A stretch of DNA of 64,000 bases, from contig NZ_CP059400.1 of NCBI RefSeq assembly GCF_014109805.1, forward strand, positions 3,805,001 to 3,869,000, read 5' to 3'. Under the pieces are notes generated by a model, which ran no database searches, had not been told where the DNA came from, and saw only the letters and a list, made by a program, of their open reading frames with translations. Origin of the DNA: Legionella sp. PC1000 (GTDB taxonomy: Bacteria; Pseudomonadota; Gammaproteobacteria; Legionellales; Legionellaceae). The position numbers were made by a program, and so were the translations under genes. This document shows, one piece after another, positions 36,870-45,110 of this stretch (positions are counted from its first letter, which is position 1; each line of letters begins with the position of its first letter).

Positions 36870-38825
36870 TTGACCAAAAATAATCCCAAAATGCCCTCAC
36901 AACTTAAAAGCCATGATGAATTATCATCAATAGACTCAGCAATAAAAATTGATCAATTACTAAACGATATAAAAAAACTGATAGATGAGTGTGAAAGCGA
37001 TAAGGATTTAAAACTTATCGTAAACGGTTATCCTCACTTAGTGCCAATTATGATTGGCCACTATGGCTCTGTCATTACTAAAAAGTTTAATTTAATTCCA
37101 CTGGGTTATCTTTTTAATTTAAATTATGACTTTTCGTTATTTTTCTTTAATTCTTCAATATGGGAAAAGCTCGCGTCTACTGATAAGGCTAAGCTTTATC
37201 TCTCCACGAATATACCCTCATTGAAGAAAGTGAGAGAAGCTATAGATTTGGCAATTTCCAATCAAGATAAAGAGGAAGAAGAAAGACTCACCTTAAAGCT
37301 AAAAAGAATGATGGAAGAATTAACAGCCCCTGGTTTTAATTTCGACTCTGAGAGTATTTTTGGTAATAGCTTAAATTGGTTTGCCGAAGAATATGAAGAA
37401 GAATTTAAAGAGCTTGGAAGGTATTACCTCGACCTTATTTTAAATATCAATCAAGGAACTATTTTTGAGTTTCTTAACCAAACCACAACGGCCAATAATA
37501 TGCCATTTACACATGGTTTGGCGGCATACGTATTTTGTAATTCCAGCATGATAACCAATGCTATTAGAGAAGTGTCAGATTTTCTCGATGCGTATAGTTT
37601 AAATGTTAATGCTTACAATTATACAGACAATTTAATCCGGTTGATTGTGAATCATGAACATCTCATGGTTAAACTCTTTGATAGCTATAGAGTTTTTTCC
37701 AAAATAGATCCCAATGGCTCTAGAGAATTTTCAGTTTTACATAAAGCTTTGTTGGAAAAAATGAGAGCGACCCCCAATAAATTACTTCGTTTTGTAGAAA
37801 ATGAAGAGCAATTCCAAGTCTTGCATACAGAAAATGCCAAAAAAGCACGCTTTCAATTTCCTTCTTTTGAACAATTTACCAGAGACATCTTAGTCACGAG
37901 TCTTAAAACACATCCGCACTTGAGGGATGAAATAACTCAAATTCAACATTTTCTCGATGGAGATGCAACTGTTGATTGTTACTTTGGTCAAACTACAAAG
38001 ACCTCTGCAGCTTATCAGCTATTACGCTTAGTGATTTACCCCGAATCAATAAATCAAGGTAATGCCAACATTTGTGGGGCGGCAGTTTTTTTAAAGGTTT
38101 TAATGAACAGCTATCCTGATTTTACAATTCGAATGCTGATCAATTTCATTAGCAATGGAGAAGTTTGCATTAACGGCAAAACAATTGCGAACAACGACTA
38201 TTATGAGAGCAATAATCTTATCCATGCTTTTTTAGTTGCATTACGTCATAGCTCTAACAGACTTGGATATTTACCTGGTTTACCTAAAACCATTGACTTT
38301 GCCCAAGGATCTACTCCTAATTTTCAAGTCATATCCTGGTTACAAACATTTGGATTCAATTGCACCAATGCGAGTTATCATACCTATACCAATGGTAAAC
38401 CACTAGGCGGTATTTACACGCTCTTCTTTCATCGCACGGATCAACGCAGTTATACCGGTTGGGAAGAAAACTTCACTTTTGTATTGGATGCCATGCAAAA
38501 GCAACCCAATGCAAAATTTATATTGGGTGTCTCAGCTGGACTAACACATAGACTCTGTAAACACGCACCATCCGCAAATAAGGGCGATGCCAGTATTTTA
38601 GGCATTGCCGCTGATCACTGGGTAGAATTAACCAATTTGGCGATGAATGACGACGACACTGTAGACGTGACTGTATTTACTTATGGTGATTATTACCACT
38701 GTACTCTGCCTAAAGAAAAGTTATTAGATGGTTGGCGAGGAGCTATTATTGCTTCTCCAGAAAATAAACCAGAACTCTCTCTCGAGTCCGATACTGAGAC
38801 GTCATCGGCAGTGATCGTGGTTTAG
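36870..38825 (+). CDS. Large cysteine-protease-like protein, effector candidate (651 aa)
   Basis: Start TTG at 36870, or ATG at 36891. The N-terminal ~370 residues are helical. The C-terminal region contains QGNANICGAAVFLKVLM with Cys at about 402, preceded by Gln/Asn as in papain-like nucleophile motifs, and AADHWVELTN with His at about 583, followed by a Tyr/Asp strand (FTYGDYYHC). Cys-then-His order and spacing suit a papain-like fold. The tail is acidic (LESDTETSSAVIVV). Protease assignment is inference; delivery by Dot/Icm is likely. Confidence 0.65.
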   Translation: MTKNNPKMPSQLKSHDELSSIDSAIKIDQLLNDIKKLIDECESDKDLKLIVNGYPHLVPIMIGHYGSVITKKFNLIPLGYLFNLNYDFSLFFFNSSIWEKLASTDKAKLYLSTNIPSLKKVREAIDLAISNQDKEEEERLTLKLKRMMEELTAPGFNFDSESIFGNSLNWFAEEYEEEFKELGRYYLDLILNINQGTIFEFLNQTTTANNMPFTHGLAAYVFCNSSMITNAIREVSDFLDAYSLNVNAYNYTDNLIRLIVNHEHLMVKLFDSYRVFSKIDPNGSREFSVLHKALLEKMRATPNKLLRFVENEEQFQVLHTENAKKARFQFPSFEQFTRDILVTSLKTHPHLRDEITQIQHFLDGDATVDCYFGQTTKTSAAYQLLRLVIYPESINQGNANICGAAVFLKVLMNSYPDFTIRMLINFISNGEVCINGKTIANNDYYESNNLIHAFLVALRHSSNRLGYLPGLPKTIDFAQGSTPNFQVISWLQTFGFNCTNASYHTYTNGKPLGGIYTLFFHRTDQRSYTGWEENFTFVLDAMQKQPNAKFILGVSAGLTHRLCKHAPSANKGDASILGIAADHWVELTNLAMNDDDTVDVTVFTYGDYYHCTLPKEKLLDGWRGAIIASPENKPELSLESDTETSSAVIVV

Positions 38826-39571
38826 TTTAGTTTCATTTGATATGAGTAAACTTTGGGGCTCTGTTTCAAAAACGGCCATGGGTGTATCATTTAACCTAAC
38901 TGCATCAATGGGGTCAGGCTCTGAGAGATCGACACCTATTTTAAGAAACGGATTGACTTGGAACTCCAATAGATAGCTGTCTTTTTGGATAAAGACAAAA
39001 AAAAGATCTGACATATTTTGGGTGATTTTTGAGCCAACGAGAAACCACAAAAGACAACCTCAATCCTGAAAATTATGATTTAACCCATTGATTTACAAGG
39101 ATTTATGATGGTCTTTACTGGTCTTTGATGGCTTGAATAATTGTGGGGTGGCGGAAATCGAACCCGTTACCATGGTTTTTTGATGATCCCATGAGATACT
39201 ATCAAAGACCATGAAAAATGACATCTACTCTAGCTTATCGCTCTTTTTCTCAAATTCACCAAGTTGTCTTTCATGGTATGAAATTGTAAGCAGATGGTGC
39301 CGTTTTGGTGCCAATAATTAGAGTAGACTCTGTTTGTTCAAGCCACCATGCTACCTTGATAAATCCTTGCTCAAAGATTATATTAACAACAAGCTTACGG
39401 CGCATGATTAATCCCGCTGTAAATCCAACAACCGACTGCTATACTTCCGATTATTGATGCTCTTTGAAAAGAAGAAGGTATTCAATTTAAGGTACAATAT
39501 TTCATTAATTATCATTCAATTATGGAGAAGAAAAAAGTTTGCTGGTAAGGATATTTTATTAATGAGAGAAA
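38826..39571. other. Intergenic region with IS4-end and attachment relics
   Basis: GGGGTCAGGC at 38910 is an element end. CTGAGAGATCGACACC from about 38920 resembles the IS4 inverted repeat at 25584. AAAAGATCTGAC near 39000 is a family B end. An ssrA-type relic lies at 39079-39175 (separate entry). GGTGCCG-TTTTGGTGCC near 39297-39313 matches a pair near 42161-42179. No gene is visible. Confidence 0.5.
39079..39175 (-). repeat. ssrA (tmRNA) 3'-end-like attachment relic 1
   Basis: The core TGGCGGAAATCGAACCCGTT, read on the minus strand, is a T-arm followed by an acceptor end. Its left arm (CATTGATTTACAAGG, GATGGTCTTTACTGGTCTTT, TTGAATAATTG) is shared with 54850-54935. ssrA 3' ends are common integrase targets. 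The rest of tmRNA is absent, so this is an attachment scar, not a gene. Confidence 0.6.
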
Positions 39572-39774
39572 TAGAGGGTCAGATCTTGCCCTTTGCCCGA
39601 GGCTATTTTTTTAGCTAATCCTTGGCTCGAGATGCAATGATTGCTTTACAAAAAGAGAGAACCGAGGATTTAGCATTACTTAAACAGCAATTGCAAAAAT
39701 CTCTGCAACAATATGACGCCGCGCTGGATTCAGTGCAAAGTGAGGATAAAGGCAAAGCAAGATCTGCCCCCTAG
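39572..39774. mobile_element. Family B ends around a captured coding fragment
   Basis: The left end GAGGGTCAGATCTTGCCC and the right end GCAAGATCTGCCCCCTAG enclose ~165 bp not found in other copies. The plus strand there reads SLARDAMIALQKERTEDLAL, then LKQQLQKSLQQYDAALDSVQ, a coiled coil unlike any RAYT. So the ends flank a piece of a foreign gene. Confidence 0.65.
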
Positions 39775-39811
39775 GACCCCGAATTTTTTAAATAAAGAGT
39801 AGGAGTAAAAC

Positions 39812-40444
39812 TTGGACTTAACACTACAAATTATAGGATATTTCGCCTCTCTTCTAGTATTCGCGACCTTTTATGTTAAACGCATTATGACATTACGCAT
39901 GATTGCAGTTGGCAGTAATGTGGCCTTTATCTGGTATGCCGTAGGGGCTGATTTAGTCCCCATTATTATTCTGCATGGTTTATTATTGCCATTAAATATT
40001 TACCGGATTTACGAATTAAAGAAGAATATTAACGCGATATCAGATCCGCATAAGCTGGATGTAAAAATTCTTGAAGGATATGCTGAAAAAAGAGTAGTCA
40101 AAAAAAATGAGGTAATTTTTGAATTAGGTGTCATTAGCCATTCAATTTACTTTATCAAAGAAGGGGCAGTCAAAGAATTCTCCCCCGATGCCCATTGGCA
40201 TACTCGAGAATTTAAAGTGGGAGATGTATTTGGGTTACTAAGTTATTTTTCCAAAAGTGGTAAAACATTTTACCGTGCCCAAGCCACTGAAGACAGCGTT
40301 CTTTATGTAGTAAGCCATGATAGATTAAACGAATTATGTCTGCAATCTCCTAATTTTGGTTTTTTACTTATGGGTTGGCTTGCCTCCCGCTTAGAAAATC
40401 ATCTGCTTTATGAAAAGCAAGCTCGATCAAACCAAACAATTTAA
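39812..40444 (+). CDS. Membrane-anchored cyclic-nucleotide-binding-domain protein (210 aa)
   Basis: TTG start with AGGAG upstream. Residues ~1-70 form three hydrophobic helices (LQIIGYFASLLVFATFYV, IILHGLLLPLNIYRI). Residues ~85-190 resemble a Crp-like cNMP-binding jelly roll: KKNEVIFELGVISHSIYFIK, GAVKEFSP, FKVGDVFGLLSYF, YRAQATEDSVLYVVSHDRL. There is no HTH, so it is a membrane sensor rather than a regulator. Legionella encodes many stand-alone cNMP-domain proteins. Partner unknown. Confidence 0.85.
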   Translation: MDLTLQIIGYFASLLVFATFYVKRIMTLRMIAVGSNVAFIWYAVGADLVPIIILHGLLLPLNIYRIYELKKNINAISDPHKLDVKILEGYAEKRVVKKNEVIFELGVISHSIYFIKEGAVKEFSPDAHWHTREFKVGDVFGLLSYFSKSGKTFYRAQATEDSVLYVVSHDRLNELCLQSPNFGFLLMGWLASRLENHLLYEKQARSNQTI

Positions 40445-40623
40445 AGTTCTCGTGCAAGGCAAATGCATAATGAAGCATCAGTTAAATTTATATTTAAAAA
40501 ATAAACGAAGTATGGATGAGGTTTAAAACTCCAAGGGGTGAATAATTAAAACTTACATTGTCACGCTCGAGGATTTCCTGTCCTTAATGGGTAGTACTAG
40601 TTTCACAAATCATGTACAGATTA

Positions 40624-40672
40624 GGGTCAGGTCTTTCCTATTTCCTCTAGGGATAAAGGAAAGACCTGACCC
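40624..40672. repeat. Perfect 16-bp-arm palindrome
   Basis: GGGTCAGGTCTTTCCT (40624-40639) pairs exactly with AGGAAAGACCTGACCC (40657-40672) around a 17-base loop. The GGGTCAGG tip is the RAYT end motif, but the stem sequence is specific. It may be a third, collapsed REP family with both ends fused, or act as a terminator-like hairpin. Confidence 0.7.
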
Positions 40673-40681
40673 CATTTATGT

Positions 40682-40767
40682 GAAAGAAAATTAATACATC
40701 GGGAAATAATTATCAAGAATTAATTCCTGAATTATGGATAAAGGCAAATAGCAAGATCTGACCCTAG
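40682..40767. mobile_element. Solo family B right end (~85 bp)
   Basis: The leader TGAAAGAAAATTAATACATC, a shared AAGAATTAATTCCTGA block and the end GCAAGATCTGACCCTAG match the right ~90 bp of the element at 33791-34771. No left end or coding sequence accompanies it. It directly follows the palindrome. Confidence 0.7.
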
Positions 40768-40866
40768 ACTTGCTAGACTCTTGATTCGCCCTGATTTATC
40801 CACCCTTATTGCGCAATTGTTCTCTTTTTTTCCTACTATACTTTTTATAACGGCTCATCAAATCCT

Positions 40867-41937
40867 GTGCTAATCATGTATTCTAAAGAACTCAATCCAG
40901 ATACGTTATATTCATGTGATCATTACTGGGGGAATGACGTTTCATTTCCTAAAGGAACTCAAGTGGGCAAAGACAGTTGGTTTGAAACCAAAATAGATCA
41001 TGTCATTGGCTTAAGTGGTAATGATACCGGGGAGGGTCCGGGATTGGTTATCGAAGATATCGAGCATTCTGATGTGGATATCTTATGGACTTCAGGCCTC
41101 AATGGATGTATGGGATTAGCCATCCTCGGCATCAATCCAGTAACAAAAAAAACAGACGTTTTTTTTACTCATGCCAGACACTATGAGAAGAACGATGCCA
41201 CTACAGATAAGGATAATCCCATGTCTTTGGCACGTCAATTCGTACAGTCGCATGAAGGCATTCGTGTTTTTTGGGGTACCGACTTCACGAAATATGGGAG
41301 TCAAACAGATGCCAAACGTCAAGAGGCCCAAAAAAAGCTCAGCAATACTTTAGGGTGCTGGGTCCGGAGCGATGATTGCTTTAATACTGCCGAAATGACC
41401 TTTTTCCCTAAACATAGTCTCCTTATACCCAAGTTACCTCCATCTGCATACAAGGATTACAAGGAAGACAACAATCGAGAGCGGAAAAAAGAATTTTCTG
41501 ATAGTAAACAATTAGGGGAGTATAAACCTGACCCAAGCATAGAAGGTGAGATCCGCTTACATATTGCAGCCTTACGTAAAGACCGGACATCTTCTGCCCG
41601 CTTATATCATCAGGATAAAAAAAGAGATTTGAAAATCCAAGCGCTAACCGAAATATTGGAAGCTTATCATGTAGGCAATTATGATGTATTAAGGCAATAC
41701 CAGAGAGCAGCGGAAGAAAATAAATCTCCTTATATGGATCCTGATGGGAAAAAGATATGGGATTCCACCCAAGGCAAAACAGTAGAACTAGCGCAAAAAG
41801 CAGCGCAGGATGCGTTTAATAAGATTAGAGATATGGGAAAAGATGGGTGTGGATTACAAGAAAATGGGGAACCCATCCCAACTTATCGTCAATACCACCC
41901 TAAGACGAACTCTGAATTATCATCTTCATTTCTGTGA
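40867..41937 (+). CDS. Possible CheD/CNF/BLF1-like glutamine-deamidase-fold protein (356 aa)
   Basis: From the GTG at 40867 (an ATG three codons on is possible), LWTSGLNGCMGLAILGINPV places T75 six residues before C81, with H102 in FFTHARHY. The T-x5-C then distal His arrangement is that of CheD and of the deamidase toxins BLF1 and CNF1. The rest is charged and helical, with a polar tail (HPKTNSELSSSFL). No signal peptide. If right, it would deamidate host glutamines as an effector. This is motif-level inference only. Confidence 0.5.
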   Translation: MLIMYSKELNPDTLYSCDHYWGNDVSFPKGTQVGKDSWFETKIDHVIGLSGNDTGEGPGLVIEDIEHSDVDILWTSGLNGCMGLAILGINPVTKKTDVFFTHARHYEKNDATTDKDNPMSLARQFVQSHEGIRVFWGTDFTKYGSQTDAKRQEAQKKLSNTLGCWVRSDDCFNTAEMTFFPKHSLLIPKLPPSAYKDYKEDNNRERKKEFSDSKQLGEYKPDPSIEGEIRLHIAALRKDRTSSARLYHQDKKRDLKIQALTEILEAYHVGNYDVLRQYQRAAEENKSPYMDPDGKKIWDSTQGKTVELAQKAAQDAFNKIRDMGKDGCGLQENGEPIPTYRQYHPKTNSELSSSFL

Positions 41938-42003
41938 TAACCATGCTAATGGAGCCGTTTTATTTAAGATTATACATTAATCATAATAAAATCAATGATT
42001 TAA

Positions 42004-42182
42004 GTGGTAGCGGCTGCGGGAATCGAACCCGCTCAGAATAATTTTAAGGACTTATTTCAACGACCACTAAAGACTACGAGAGATTAGATGGATACTGGGT
42101 TAATGCTTGATATAACATCTACACGCCTGTTGTCTTTGGAGGTCTGAAATTGTCAGCAATTGGTGCCGATTTGGTGCCGCTA
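42004..42182 (-). repeat. ssrA 3'-end-like attachment relic 2 with arm repeats
   Basis: GGCTGCGGGAATCGAACCCG at about 42010-42030 is, on the minus strand, a T-arm (GCGGGTTCGATTCCCGC). It is followed by CACTAAAGACTACGAGAG and, further right, GGTGCCGATTTGGTGCC (near 42161-42179), both resembling sequence next to the other relics. It is a scar of a former integration. No integrase gene survives nearby. Confidence 0.6.
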
Positions 42183-42194
42183 TTAAAATTAGAT

Positions 42195-42476
42195 TTAAGC
42201 TGCTTCTAATTCAATATGAACGCGTTGTCCAATAGCCGCGGCAATATTTACCAGCGCATCTAATGAAAATCGAGAGATTCGTCCACGTAGCATATCATTT
42301 AAACGAGGCTGTGTAATTCCGCAATGTTGAGCCGCTTCTACTTGTTTCCAATCATTTTTTTTAATAATCGCTACGATTTGACGCATCAATTCAGCTTTCG
42401 CTTGCATATTTGCTGATTCTCCAGCTGTATCAGCTATTGCATCCCAAACATTTTCGTAACTTTCTACTTTGCTCAT
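42195..42476 (-). CDS. XRE/HigA-type antitoxin
   Basis: 93 aa. The HTH is WKQVEAAQHCGITQPRLNDM followed by LRGRISRFSLDALVNIAAAI, as in HigA-like antitoxins. It begins two bases after the toxin stop, so the pair is co-transcribed, toxin first, the HigBA order. It should neutralise the toxin and repress the promoter at 42813-42852. Confidence 0.9.
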   Translation of the reverse strand: MSKVESYENVWDAIADTAGESANMQAKAELMRQIVAIIKKNDWKQVEAAQHCGITQPRLNDMLRGRISRFSLDALVNIAAAIGQRVHIELEAA

Positions 42477-42478
42477 TT

Positions 42479-42802
42479 TTATTTGCTCCTCATTAATTCA
42501 GCAAAACGTGCTTTTGCAAGATCAATATCCCGTTTTGCTGTGACTTGAGTCTTTTTCTGGAATGCATGTAAAACATATACTGCATCTGCAAGCCTTGCTG
42601 TATAAATAACTCTATAAGTTCCTGATTCATCCCAGATTCTAATTTCTTCAACTCCTTTGCCGATTGTCGGCATAGGCTTAAAATCATCGGGTTGTTCGCC
42701 ACGTTGCACTTTATCAAGCTGGTAACCTGCATCTTGTTTTGCATCAGCATCAAACTCTCGCAGACGGGTTAGCGAGTCACCTAGAAATCGTATCGGTTTC
42801 AT
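42479..42802 (-). CDS. RelE/HigB-like toxin (Gp49 family)
   Basis: 107 aa with the family pattern: GYQLDKVQRGEQPDDFKPMP, GVEEIRIWDESGTYRVIYTA, and YVLHAFQKKTQVTAKRDIDL with the basic helix. Members are ribosome-dependent mRNA interferases. The promoter holds two palindromic sites. The pair probably stabilised a now-degraded island, given the attachment relics on both sides. Confidence 0.88.
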   Translation of the reverse strand: MKPIRFLGDSLTRLREFDADAKQDAGYQLDKVQRGEQPDDFKPMPTIGKGVEEIRIWDESGTYRVIYTARLADAVYVLHAFQKKTQVTAKRDIDLAKARFAELMRSK

Positions 42803-42812
42803 TTATTATTTT

Positions 42813-42852
42813 TATATCCATTTTGATATAATTATATCTGTTTTGATATAAT
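42813..42852. promoter_or_regulatory. Tandem palindromic operators of the toxin-antitoxin pair
   Basis: Two adjacent 20-bp repeats (42813-42832, 42833-42852), each TATATC-N6-ish-GATATAAT with inverted TATATC/GATATA arms. They lie just upstream of the toxin start and overlap likely promoter sequence, as expected for antitoxin autoregulation. Confidence 0.75.
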
Positions 42853-42977
42853 TTACAAGTTTATCTAGGAAGTGTGCCAAAAATATTCACAATCAAATGT
42901 TTGTTATCGAAGCAAAAGATAAAAATTGAACTATATATAGACTTTATATTATACAAGGAGTGTATTATGAGTCTTTT

Positions 42978-43277
42978 ATGACCAAAGTTAAACAAAAGAA
43001 AAGGAATTTTCTTAAACCTATTGAAAAAGCAGTATTAGCATTACTAGCTTCATCAAGTGCTTTAGCTTCTCCTATAAAAGATATAGATATTTCTAATCAA
43101 AGTACTTTGCTTGCTCAAGAAATACAAACTCGATTAACAAGCTTTTCTACTGATGAACCCCTTTTAATAATAAAATCTGATGCGCAATACGCATCATTAT
43201 ATCATTCATCCCATAGCTCTCATTCTTCACATTCATCTCATATGTCCCATACATCTCATTATTCTAGTAGTTTTTAA
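42978..43277 (+). CDS. His-Xaa-Ser repeat peptide precursor (HxsA-like)
   Basis: About 99 aa from the ATG at 42978. A basic start and hydrophobic stretch (AVLALLASSSALAS) resemble a signal or leader. The C-terminus is a run of seven HxS triplets (HSS four times, then HMS, HTS, HYS). This matches HxsA of the His-Xaa-Ser system, where radical-SAM proteins HxsB/HxsC modify the repeat. Those partners are not in the window; the next gene is cut by a RAYT relic. Start is uncertain: a GTG at 42960 is in frame but overlaps the AAGGAG. Confidence 0.75.
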   Translation: MTKVKQKKRNFLKPIEKAVLALLASSSALASPIKDIDISNQSTLLAQEIQTRLTSFSTDEPLLIIKSDAQYASLYHSSHSSHSSHSSHMSHTSHYSSSF

Positions 43278-43286
43278 GGATAGAAG

Positions 43287-43430
43287 ATGACAACAAAAAA
43301 TAAACTAAATTTATCAAAGTGTGATGTAGTGCTGAAAAAACATAGAATTCACGTAAATTCAAGAATTAATTCACGGGGTCAGGCCTTGAATTGTGAATTA
43401 CAAATTATTGGGACGGGAGGAGTTTGTTGA
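43287..43430 (+). pseudogene. Gene start truncated by a RAYT relic
   Basis: After AAGGAT, an ATG nine bases beyond the HxsA-like stop opens MTTKNKLNLSKCDVVLKKHR, continues IHVNSRIN, and then runs into the family A end at 43374 (the frame stops at 43430). It was probably the second gene of the peptide operon. Too short to identify; a maturation protein is possible. Confidence 0.5.
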
Positions 43431-43674
43431 TAAATGTCTAAAAAAGTCGAGTCTCAAATGAATCTATTAGATATCCCAATACTCAATAAACAGAGAAATA
43501 CATTTTAAGACAATAGTGAATAAGGCAGATTCAAAAAATGAATCGATTTAGATTATTATAATTTAGTTTAAAAGGGATTGGGAATTATTTGGTTTCCATT
43601 ATTCTACCCCAATAAAATAACAAAAAATATGACAATAAATTTGTAAATTCAAAATTCAAGGCCTGACCCCCTAG
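43374..43674. mobile_element. RAYT family A deletion derivative (~300 bp)
   Basis: The left end GGGGTCAGGCCTTGAATTG and the right end AATTCAAGGCCTGACCCCC-TAG enclose degraded pieces of the transposase 3' half (around GATATCCCAATACTCAATAA and TTTAAAAGGGATTGGG). It disrupts the gene starting at 43287. Confidence 0.8.
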
Positions 43675-43693
43675 TGTTCCTGCAAATAAATCC

Positions 43694-43766
43694 ATGAAGT
43701 GTTAAAAGCTTTTGATATTCATAAGAACAATATTGACTACCCCTGTCCGAATGAAGAATCCAGCGC
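43694..43766 (-). pseudogene. IS3 transposase fragment
   Basis: About 70 bp (GTTAAAAGCTTTTGATATTC, AACAATATTGACTACCCCTG) closely resembles the IS3 orfB segment near 45330-45395. It is a short leftover of a related IS. Confidence 0.65.
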
Positions 43767-43782
43767 TTACCTCAATGGCAGA

Positions 43783-43918
43783 TATTAGATTACCCGCTTA
43801 AAGAGTATGAAATGATGACGATGACCACCGAAAGTGAATGGTCATTTGATGGTCGATATTTATGGCTTTGTTCACAAAGAGCAAATCAAGGGAATGATCA
43901 CGCCCATTTGGGTAATTA
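43783..43918 (+). pseudogene. Unidentified C-terminal gene fragment
   Basis: Open frame without a start, reading QILDYPLKEYEMMTMTTESE, then WSFDGRYLWLCSQRANQGND, then HAHLGN and a TAG. It begins at the IS3 fragment. Protein-like composition, but not recognised. Confidence 0.4.
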
Positions 43919-44072
43919 GTAAACGAGAGAACACCACATGAGTAATGAAACCAAATTAAAGGATGTAATTTGGGGTGTTTTAAGAATACCCCAACAATGC
44001 CCATCAAACAGATGTTTGTTTTATATATATACTATACTTATTTTGACCACAATCTATTATTCAGAGGTCAAA

Positions 44073-45110
44073 ATGAAAAGTTTTTTTTCAAAACACAAAG
44101 CAGGTCAAATTATCACAATACCTAATGTACCGTTTACAGTTGATGTCGATAGACTGCAATCAAACAACAGATTATTAAGTAATGATGAAATCAGCAGACT
44201 TGAAAAAATGAATCTTTCTCGTGGTCATCACCATAAACATGAAACAAATACACCTTATACTATTATCGCAGGAAATGATGCCTTATATGCCGTATATTAT
44301 GGTAAAAAAGCTAACGCACACTTGGGTGAAGGTGCGTATGGTCTTGTCAAAGTAGGGCAAAATTTAAAAACAGGTAAATGGATTGTACTTAAAATCAATG
44401 AGTCATATGCAAAAGATACAGAAATTCAAAATGAACTTGGCATTCTTAAAGCAAGAACACATAAAGCTCACCCTAATGCCGTCCAATATTATGAAAGAGA
44501 ATCTACTAAACGAAAAGCAAAAGACCCTAGTGGAGAAGGTGTTGTCCGTGAATTTTTTATGCCTTATGAATCAGGAATTTTATTAAGACATCTTTTAAAA
44601 AAAACGAGTTTATCGCAAGCAATGAAACTTAATATCGCGGAAAAGATCATTTTAAAGTTAGATGAGCTGCATCGTAAAGGTATAGAGCACAATGATATTA
44701 AGTCAGACAATATAATCTGCGATATACACAATATGGATATTAAGCTAATTGATTTTGGTAAATCAAAGCCCAATACACGCATAAGTCAAAATTCTAAAGA
44801 CTTTTCAAGGCTCTCCGAATTATTAGCCCAACTTTTGGGCGAAGAGTATCGGCCTTCAATAAATGAAGCTTTAAATTCAAAAAAACCACTAAAACAACTT
44901 GCCTCATATATTAAAGAAGAAAAGGAAAATTTAAATACTATTAATAAAATTCATATAGTAGGTGTGCTTGACCTTGCTCAGGTTGATGAAAATAATTTAG
45001 ACCAATATCTACCCCAATTAGAAAAATTCTCAAATATATTGCTAGTTGATAGTAATAACGAACTGATCTTGCCTGGAAAAAACGGACACCTAACTAAGCT
45101 ACCATTTTAA
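44073..45110 (+). CDS. Ser/Thr protein kinase, C-terminus replaced by IS sequence
   Basis: Start at 44073 has AGAGG upstream; the longer frame from 43938 lacks one. Glycine loop LGEGAYG at 84-90, lysine K107 (IVLKI), catalytic loop IEHNDIKSDN (HND instead of HRD, 206-208), DFG at 227-229. Kinase subdomains up to about 270 are complete, so catalysis may survive. From E330 the frame runs into the IS3 end and adds 15 foreign residues ending LTKLPF. The native tail lies at 46317-46624. It resembles LegK-type effectors. Confidence 0.85.
   Translation: MKSFFSKHKAGQIITIPNVPFTVDVDRLQSNNRLLSNDEISRLEKMNLSRGHHHKHETNTPYTIIAGNDALYAVYYGKKANAHLGEGAYGLVKVGQNLKTGKWIVLKINESYAKDTEIQNELGILKARTHKAHPNAVQYYERESTKRKAKDPSGEGVVREFFMPYESGILLRHLLKKTSLSQAMKLNIAEKIILKLDELHRKGIEHNDIKSDNIICDIHNMDIKLIDFGKSKPNTRISQNSKDFSRLSELLAQLLGEEYRPSINEALNSKKPLKQLASYIKEEKENLNTINKIHIVGVLDLAQVDENNLDQYLPQLEKFSNILLVDSNNELILPGKNGHLTKLPF

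Noticed and set aside
42493..42753. Second minus-strand frame over the toxin gene
   Set aside because: Same-strand shifted frame of a recognised RelE/HigB-type gene.
43198..43274. Short tandem repeat resembling a CRISPR or satellite
   Set aside because: It is the coding repeat for HxS triplets; units are 9 bp with no spacers.
43938..44072. N-terminal 45-residue extension of the kinase
   Set aside because: The hydrophobic extension lacks kinase-family features, and the ATG at 44073 has an AGAGG site.
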